Origin: JANMDN01 sp031376285
Lineage (GTDB): Bacteria > Actinomycetota > Thermoleophilia > Miltoncostaeales > Miltoncostaeaceae
Length of the DNA stretch: 64,000 nt
Reading direction: 5' to 3'
NCBI GenBank assembly: GCA_031376285.1
Contig: JANMDN010000032.1
Location: 1-64,000 of the forward strand
Positions within the stretch are counted from its first letter, which is position 1. Every line of letters begins with the position of its first letter. Positions 58,982 to 64,000 of this stretch are shown here, piece after piece. A program made the translations under genes and the position numbers. The notes under the pieces are model-generated. The model had not been told where the DNA came from and did not search any database. It was given only the letters and a program-made list of their open reading frames with translations.

Positions 58982-60976
58982 TCATAGCTCCGACTCTGAT
59001 GCCTCAGCAGCGATCGCGAGGTCGACGATCCGGATGACTCTGGTGAGTCTGCCGCCTCGCTCGATCTCGACGTACGGCAGCGTTCCGTGCCGCCACCGAC
59101 TGTGAACTGCCTGGCGCGTGATGCCCAACATTCGCGCCGCCTCGGCTGCAGACAAGAACTCTTCCGGTAGGTCGGTCGATGCTTCGCGGGTGTGATGGTC
59201 TGCGAGCGTGATGCGATCGGCCGTCGGGTTTGCGATCTTGTCGTTCGATTGGGTGTTCGCGAGAACGTTGATGCTCGGCGGATCCCAATGCTCGACCTCG
59301 GTCCTGCCCGCCCGAAGTAGCGCAGGGTCCCGGAACCAAGGCCGGAGCTTCAATTGGACCGGCGGCAGGTGACCGTAGACGAGTACCCCCTCGCCAGGCG
59401 GGGTCATCCGCAGGACCTCGCTGCCCGCGAGCGGACGCTGGTTGGTGGTCCGCGACCGGGTTTGTCGGCCGCGGTCGTCTCGGGTCTCGCTCCGGTGTGG
59501 TGCTTCGCGGTTCCCGAGGAGGGTCGCGAACCAGTCAAGGGTCGGCGGGTCCGAGACACCCGACAGGAGGATCTTCGCGCGGTGGTTGTTCCTCACGGTG
59601 TCGGCACGGTGGCCGTACCGGGCGCGGACTTGGGCGAGGTCTTGGAAGATCGAAACGAGTTGGATGCCGTGGCTGGCGGCGGTCGTTGCGACCTGGTCGA
59701 GGTTTCGCAGCGGGGCGATGTTTGCTGCCTCGTCGAGAACGAGGAGCAGGGGTCGCTCAAGGCAGCCGTCGCGCCGGCTGGACGCGTGCTGATAGGCCGC
59801 CACGAGCGCCCGCTGAAGCAGACACGTGTAGAGGGGCTGGAGGCGGTCCTGCTCGTACATCGAGGCGCACAGGTAGAGCGTCGTGTCGCCGTCATCGGGG
59901 TCGAGGGTGATCGCGGTCGGATCAATCTCGTCGCGCTCAGCGCTTCGCTGCACAGCCGGGTCGATGAAGGCCCGAAGGACGACCTCGGCGGTCGAGTAGA
60001 CACTGTCCTGTTGACGTACTTCCCGGCCGAAGCTCGCCGTCGCTGCACTCAGCGCCGCCCGGTGCTCAGGGTCACGCAGGATTCGCCTCGGTTCCTTGTG
60101 GTCTTTGGTGTCGAGCCAACGGGTGACATCAGCCATCGTGAAGTCCCCGAGGGCTGCTGCGTGCATGAGGGCCGTGAGGAGCTTGCCGCCCGTGCTTTGC
60201 CAATGCTCGGTATCTGGACCCTTGAACTCTGGTTCAGCGGCGCGCACGAGGTCGCTGACCATCCGCACCGCCCCGTTCCAGGTCGTGCAGCTTGCAAGCG
60301 GGTTCCAGGACGACGTCGGCAGGCCGGTCGACTCGGTCGGGTCATAGATCCACACCGTGCCCTTCGTCTGGCGGTGGCCGATCGTGTCTCGGACGAGATC
60401 GGTCTTGACGCTCGTGGCGATGACGGGGCCGTCCCATTCCAGGATCGCCGGGATCGCAAGGCCCGTGGTCTTCATGCTCTGGGTCGGCCCGAGAACAAGA
60501 ACGCTGTGTCGAGGTTCAGTTGCGAGCAGGCCGCCGGGGCCACGACCAAGGATCACCCGACCCTGCTTCGGCCCCCTCACCCGAAGCTCCCTGAGATCAC
60601 GGGCGGTCGCCCAACGGGCACCGGTCTCCTCCTTGTAAGGGCCCTCGCCCTCACGAAAGAGTCGCCAACCCAGCACGAGGAGCGTGATGGCCGCAGCGAG
60701 GAGAACCGCGAAGACGGCCCAGAATGGGACCGGGCCGGGAATCAGGTGGCGCGCCGCCGGTGGGAACGCGACGGCGGGGTCTGCCGGGTGCGAGGCCAGG
60801 TGAGCAAGAGCTGGACCCATCTGGGAGACGGTGATCTGGGGCCACTCGCCGGACGTAAGCCGGCCGGTGATCTTCGCGGTCGCCCACGCGATGGCGCCGA
60901 GTCCGGCAAGGACTGCCGCGGCCCGCAAGGCGAGGTCAAGGACGGCGTCGTCGCTCCCGGTTGGATGGTCACGCAT
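58982..60976 (-). CDS. VirD4/TraG-type coupling ATPase with C-terminal helix-turn-helix
   Basis: The 664-residue product has two N-terminal membrane segments (about 13-33 and 83-103), Walker A LGPTQSMKT at 162-170, Walker B LLLVLDEAANIAPL, and TTAASHGIQLVSIFQDLAQV, the usual motifs of type IV coupling proteins that hand the relaxase-DNA complex to the pore. The last 60 residues are unusual: FLSAAEAARMLGITRQAVHS with RWRHGTLPYVEIERGG is an excisionase/MerR-like HTH, so DNA binding may be built in. The ATG overlaps the end of the VirB4-like gene by 8 bp. Confidence 0.85.
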   Translation of the reverse strand: MRDHPTGSDDAVLDLALRAAAVLAGLGAIAWATAKITGRLTSGEWPQITVSQMGPALAHLASHPADPAVAFPPAARHLIPGPVPFWAVFAVLLAAAITLLVLGWRLFREGEGPYKEETGARWATARDLRELRVRGPKQGRVILGRGPGGLLATEPRHSVLVLGPTQSMKTTGLAIPAILEWDGPVIATSVKTDLVRDTIGHRQTKGTVWIYDPTESTGLPTSSWNPLASCTTWNGAVRMVSDLVRAAEPEFKGPDTEHWQSTGGKLLTALMHAAALGDFTMADVTRWLDTKDHKEPRRILRDPEHRAALSAATASFGREVRQQDSVYSTAEVVLRAFIDPAVQRSAERDEIDPTAITLDPDDGDTTLYLCASMYEQDRLQPLYTCLLQRALVAAYQHASSRRDGCLERPLLLVLDEAANIAPLRNLDQVATTAASHGIQLVSIFQDLAQVRARYGHRADTVRNNHRAKILLSGVSDPPTLDWFATLLGNREAPHRSETRDDRGRQTRSRTTNQRPLAGSEVLRMTPPGEGVLVYGHLPPVQLKLRPWFRDPALLRAGRTEVEHWDPPSINVLANTQSNDKIANPTADRITLADHHTREASTDLPEEFLSAAEAARMLGITRQAVHSRWRHGTLPYVEIERGGRLTRVIRIVDLAIAAEASESEL

Positions 60977-62273
60977 CGGTGGTCCGCAGCGTCATTCGGG
61001 AGTCGGTGTCGACGATGGCGGCTTCGGCAGATCCGACACGGTGCTCCACGAGGAAGCTGCGTTGCCCGACCTTCCACAACGCGACCCCCGGGCGAAGCTG
61101 CGGAAGCAGCTCACACTCAGGGTCCGTCAGACCGAGGAGCGCCCGGGCCGACTGCACCTCCCCGGGAGCCTGGGCGTAGATGACGCGGACCTCAGTGTCG
61201 GAGAGGAGTCCTTCGGCGAGGCGGACCTGCTGACTGTCGCCTGCACCGGCGGCGAGGAGGTCGCTCACGCGGTGGAGCACCGCGATGTTTGCGACCCCGA
61301 ACGCACGGGAGAGTTTGAAGCTCGATTGCAGCCACCGTGCGATCTCGACGCTCTGCAGGATCGCCCACGCCTCGTCGACGACGAGTAGGCGCTTCCCGGC
61401 TCCTTGCCGTGTGAGGAGTCCGGTGATCCACGCGGCGGCGCAGGTCATGAGGATGCCGAGCGCGTCTGACCGGTAGACGGCAGAGAGGTCGATCACGAGC
61501 AGCGGCGCATCGGGGTCGACACGGACGGTGGTCGGCCCGTCAAACATGCCCTGGAGGTCACCCTCGCAGAGGCGTCGCAGCTCAAGGGCGACTTCGCGGG
61601 CCGCTCGGGCGAGGTTCTCTTTGTCGGTTGCAAGCGCAGCGGCCGCGTCGGCGCTTGGGTGAAGAAGCGCGCGGACGACATCGGGAAGGGTTGGAGTCGC
61701 AGACGTCGCCTCAGACGCATCGACGAGGGCACGTTCAAGCGCGGCGGTCTCCTCAGGCTTGAGTTGCCGCCCGAGGGCCGCACCGGCGAGCGAGCCGAGC
61801 AGTTCCAACCGGCGCTGGGTAGCGACCCGTGGCGACACCTCGACTCCGGCACCGACGTCGAGTGGGTTCAGCCGGGCCGTTCCGCCAGGAGCAAGACGAA
61901 GCGGCTCGACGCCGCACGCCTCGGCGAGGCGTCCGTACTCGCCTTTCGGGTCGAGGATGACCGCCTTGCGACCGAAGGGGAGTGATCGCCAGACGAGCGT
62001 CTTTACCAGCGACGACTTACCGCGGCCGATCTGACCGATCACGATCGCGTTCGGGCTCGTGACCTCTCGGGCTTCGTAGAGCACCCACGGGTCCCAGGCG
62101 AAGCTCCCGCCCAGCAGATCGCGTCCGACGTAGGCACCGCGCCCGTCGGCGAGACCGCCCTCCGACTGGAATGGGTATGCGGCCTGGAGGTGGGCCGTGG
62201 TCGCCCGGTGAGCCGCAGGAGTATTCACCGCTGCCTGTCTCGGTCGATCGCCTGGTTGCCCATCACGGGACAT
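60969..62273 (-). CDS. VirB4/TraC-like ATPase (C-terminal ATPase part)
   Basis: The 434-residue product has Walker A IGQIGRGKS at 79-87, KAVILDPKGEYGRLAEACGV, and Walker B KRLLVVDEAWAILQ, followed by LSRAFGVANIAVLHRVSDLL, all characteristic of VirB4-type conjugation ATPases. It corresponds to the ATPase half only; the N-terminal half of full-length VirB4 (600-800 residues) is not present. ATG 62273 is its first in-frame start. No other type IV pore gene precedes it: the divergent gene 140 bp away is an aminotransferase. Confidence 0.8.
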   Translation of the reverse strand: MSRDGQPGDRPRQAAVNTPAAHRATTAHLQAAYPFQSEGGLADGRGAYVGRDLLGGSFAWDPWVLYEAREVTSPNAIVIGQIGRGKSSLVKTLVWRSLPFGRKAVILDPKGEYGRLAEACGVEPLRLAPGGTARLNPLDVGAGVEVSPRVATQRRLELLGSLAGAALGRQLKPEETAALERALVDASEATSATPTLPDVVRALLHPSADAAAALATDKENLARAAREVALELRRLCEGDLQGMFDGPTTVRVDPDAPLLVIDLSAVYRSDALGILMTCAAAWITGLLTRQGAGKRLLVVDEAWAILQSVEIARWLQSSFKLSRAFGVANIAVLHRVSDLLAAGAGDSQQVRLAEGLLSDTEVRVIYAQAPGEVQSARALLGLTDPECELLPQLRPGVALWKVGQRSFLVEHRVGSAEAAIVDTDSRMTLRTTDA

Positions 62274-62414
62274 CAGGTCGCGAACGGCGGCGATGACCCC
62301 TTCGAGAGCGACTAACGGGCGGTTCGCGCACCGCGCCAGCCAGCGTGGCGGCGGCCAATCCAGATCCCGCGTTGGGTCGGTTCAACGTGTGACTCGGGCC
62401 ACTACTATCGCCCA

Positions 62415-63698
62415 ATGACGCGCGGTTCTCAGCCCGAGTACCGTCGCGGCCACGTCGCCGCGGCTCAACCGATCTCAATCGCCATTGAGGCGGTTCGCGG
62501 CGATGGCGCTTGGATCGAAGCTGCCGACGGGCGAAGGTACCTCGACCTTGCGGCGGGGATTGCGACGTGCAATCTCGGCCACAGCCATCCGGCGGTCATC
62601 GCTGCGGTGCGCGGACAGATGGATCGGCTCATTCATCTGGGTGGAGTGTGTTCTCACGCGCCGATGCACGACCTCGCGGCGAGGCTCGCGGGGATCACTC
62701 CACCGGGCATAGATCAGTTTCTCTTCTCGACGACAGGCTCAGAGGCGAACGAAGCCGCGCTACGACTCGCGCGGGCTGCCACGGGACGCCCTGGGGTCGT
62801 GTGTTTTCGAGGCAGCTTCCACGGTCGCACCCAGGGGGCACTTGCTGCGACCACGTCGAAGGCAGCGTTTCGGATGGGCCTCGGTGGCGGGAACGTTCAT
62901 GTGGCACCGTTTCCGAGGCCTGATGAGATGGAGATGTCTGCCGAGGACGCTGCCGCCCACGCGCTCAAGGAACTCGATCAACTTCACCGTCACCAGCTCG
63001 CGCCAAAGGAGACCGCCTGCTACCTCATCGAGCCGGTCCAGGGCCATGGTGGATGCCACCCAGCCGGCCGGGATTTCCTCGCGGGTTTGCGAGAGAGAGC
63101 GGACGCGCATGGGGCCCTTCTCGTCTTCGACGAGATCCAGACGGGGTTTGGCCGGACCGGGGATTGGTTCGCCGCGCTCACCTATGGCGTGCGACCTGAC
63201 GTGATGACGCTCGCAAAGGCCTTGGGAGCTGGCTTCCCGCTCTCTGCAATCGGCGCCAACGAGGAGGTGATGTCGGCGATGGGTCCGGGCGACCACGGAT
63301 CGACGTTTGGTGGCAATCCCGTCTCGTGTGTCGCGGCACTCGCCGGGATCAACGCGATGGAGGCTGAGGGCCTTCCCGCTCACGCGCGCGAACTCGGCGC
63401 CCGCGCTATGGACCGACTCGGGGCACTCGCGGCGACCCGCCCGCAGCTCAGTGTTCGGGGTCTCGGGCTGATGATCGGGATAGAGGTCTTTGACGCGGAA
63501 GGGCGCACTCCACGACCGGATCTGGCGGCGGCAATCCAAGCAGCCGCGCTCAAGGAGGGCGTTCTCGTGATCGCGTCGGGCCCTGAGGGCAACGTCATTC
63601 GTATCTTGCCGCCCCTCGTGATCACCGACGCCGAGCTTGAGCTGGGACTCGACATCCTCGAGCGTGCAACCGTCGGCGCGCTCGACGCGGGTGACTGA
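62415..63698 (+). CDS. Class III PLP-dependent aminotransferase
   Basis: The 427-residue product has all hallmarks of fold-I class III enzymes of the GABA/ornithine/acetylornithine type: FSTTGSEANEAALRLARAAT, FRGSFHGRTQGALA, FDEIQTGFGRTGDWFA and the PLP lysine Lys268 in VMTLAKALGAGFP, then GDHGSTFGGNPVSC. The amino donor cannot be fixed from sequence, though GABA or another omega-amino acid is likely. ATG 62415 is close to the family start. It is divergent from the virB4-like gene and may mark the return to chromosomal DNA. Confidence 0.88.
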   Translation: MTRGSQPEYRRGHVAAAQPISIAIEAVRGDGAWIEAADGRRYLDLAAGIATCNLGHSHPAVIAAVRGQMDRLIHLGGVCSHAPMHDLAARLAGITPPGIDQFLFSTTGSEANEAALRLARAATGRPGVVCFRGSFHGRTQGALAATTSKAAFRMGLGGGNVHVAPFPRPDEMEMSAEDAAAHALKELDQLHRHQLAPKETACYLIEPVQGHGGCHPAGRDFLAGLRERADAHGALLVFDEIQTGFGRTGDWFAALTYGVRPDVMTLAKALGAGFPLSAIGANEEVMSAMGPGDHGSTFGGNPVSCVAALAGINAMEAEGLPAHARELGARAMDRLGALAATRPQLSVRGLGLMIGIEVFDAEGRTPRPDLAAAIQAAALKEGVLVIASGPEGNVIRILPPLVITDAELELGLDILERATVGALDAGD

Positions 63699-63708
63699 GG
63701 AGGTCCCT

Positions 63709-64000
63709 CTAACCGTGGTCGAGCAGCTCGAGGTAGAGGGCTTGCGTCTCCGGCGCCGGGTCCGCGGCTCGGGTCTGGCGGAGAATCGACCGGCAGGAGT
63801 GGAACTGTCGAAGAGCGAGGGCGGTGTCACCGAGATGGGCGTGACACCGCATAAGGCCCCTGTGCCATGCCTCGTCTTGCGGATCGACCTCGACCAGTTG
63901 GGCGAAATGGGGCAGGGCCTCGTCCGGTCGACCAGCAGAGAGTAGGGCCTGGGCGAGTCGCCCTCGGATTTGCGCCAGTGCGTTCGCGCAGTCTCGCCGT
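63709..64000 (-). CDS. C-terminal part of a BTAD-type (SARP/AfsR-like) regulator
   Basis: The minus strand is open from the window edge to a TAG at 63709-63711. It encodes ALLSAGRPDEALPHFAQLVE, DEAWHRGLMRCHAHLGDTAL and ALRQFHSCRSILRQTRAADP, then PAPETQALYLELL. This is the tetratricopeptide-like bacterial transcriptional activator domain (BTAD) found in SARP and large AfsR/LuxR-like regulators, here at the protein's C-terminus. The rest lies beyond the window. It is convergent with the aminotransferase gene, 10 bp away. Confidence 0.7.
   Translation of the reverse strand, partial: RRDCANALAQIRGRLAQALLSAGRPDEALPHFAQLVEVDPQDEAWHRGLMRCHAHLGDTALALRQFHSCRSILRQTRAADPAPETQALYLELLDHG

Noticed and set aside
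62274..62414. Search for the right attachment site between virB4 and the aminotransferase gene
   Set aside because: No segment matching the tRNA-Arg 3' end could be found, so the boundary there is not claimed.
1..64000. CRISPR arrays, rRNA genes or riboswitches
   Set aside because: No regularly spaced repeats, rRNA signatures or recognisable riboswitch cores were seen on either strand.

Overview
This is a 64 kb stretch of high-GC bacterial DNA with the look of an actinobacterial chromosome, plausibly a soil lineage such as Thermoleophilia. The supporting evidence is many GTG starts, a Dyp-type/EfeO iron-uptake pair, an F420-type (Ddn) protein, Rpf-like and BTAD proteins, and an abundance of AbiE modules. 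The taxonomic call is inference; no rRNA is present.

Region 1 (1-7.3 kb) is a toxin-antitoxin and IS scrap-yard. It holds the end of an AbiEii toxin, a divergent methyltransferase/HxlR pair, an AbiEi antitoxin next to a broken AbiEii, a decayed VapB, an HTH/nucleotidyltransferase pair, an intact VapBC, a Fic tail and remnants of three transposases.

Region 2 (7.3-28.7 kb) looks like core chromosome. It carries a winged-helix regulator coupled to a membrane protein, efeO and efeB (both frameshifted), a secreted deacetylase-like protein, a ruined ABC exporter, a ParM-like actin homologue beside a membrane-anchored coiled-coil protein, wall hydrolases of SLT and Rpf type, a membrane-anchored subtilase, mutS2 and a nitroreductase. 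Several genes at 8-17 kb carry frameshifts, stops or deletions.

Region 3 (28.75-62.3 kb) is an integrative, probably conjugative, element. A tRNA-Arg(TCT) is followed at once by a tyrosine integrase and a convergent excisionase. Next come an ImmA/DUF4411 pair, an SSB - hypothetical - PhoB-type regulator - MobF relaxase block, and at the far end VirD4- and VirB4-like ATPases. No other recognisable mating-pore gene is seen, and I found no attR.

Between the relaxase and VirD4 lie two large, mostly unrecognised minus-strand clusters. The first (50.1-40.9 kb) has a three-module FtsK/EccC-like ATPase directly upstream of two small helical proteins carrying a Trp-His-Asp turn (WXG100-like), plus a YajC-like membrane protein and a pair of unknown paralogues; it resembles a stripped-down type VII-like system. 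The second (58.5-51.3 kb) is a tightly coupled seven-gene operon: VWA-like lipoprotein, 6-TM protein, small anchor, 4-TM protein, M48 protease, sensor-kinase-like protein and response regulator. These two clusters are the best candidates for an undescribed system.

Beyond 62.4 kb are a class III aminotransferase and the tail of a BTAD-type regulator, which may be chromosome again.
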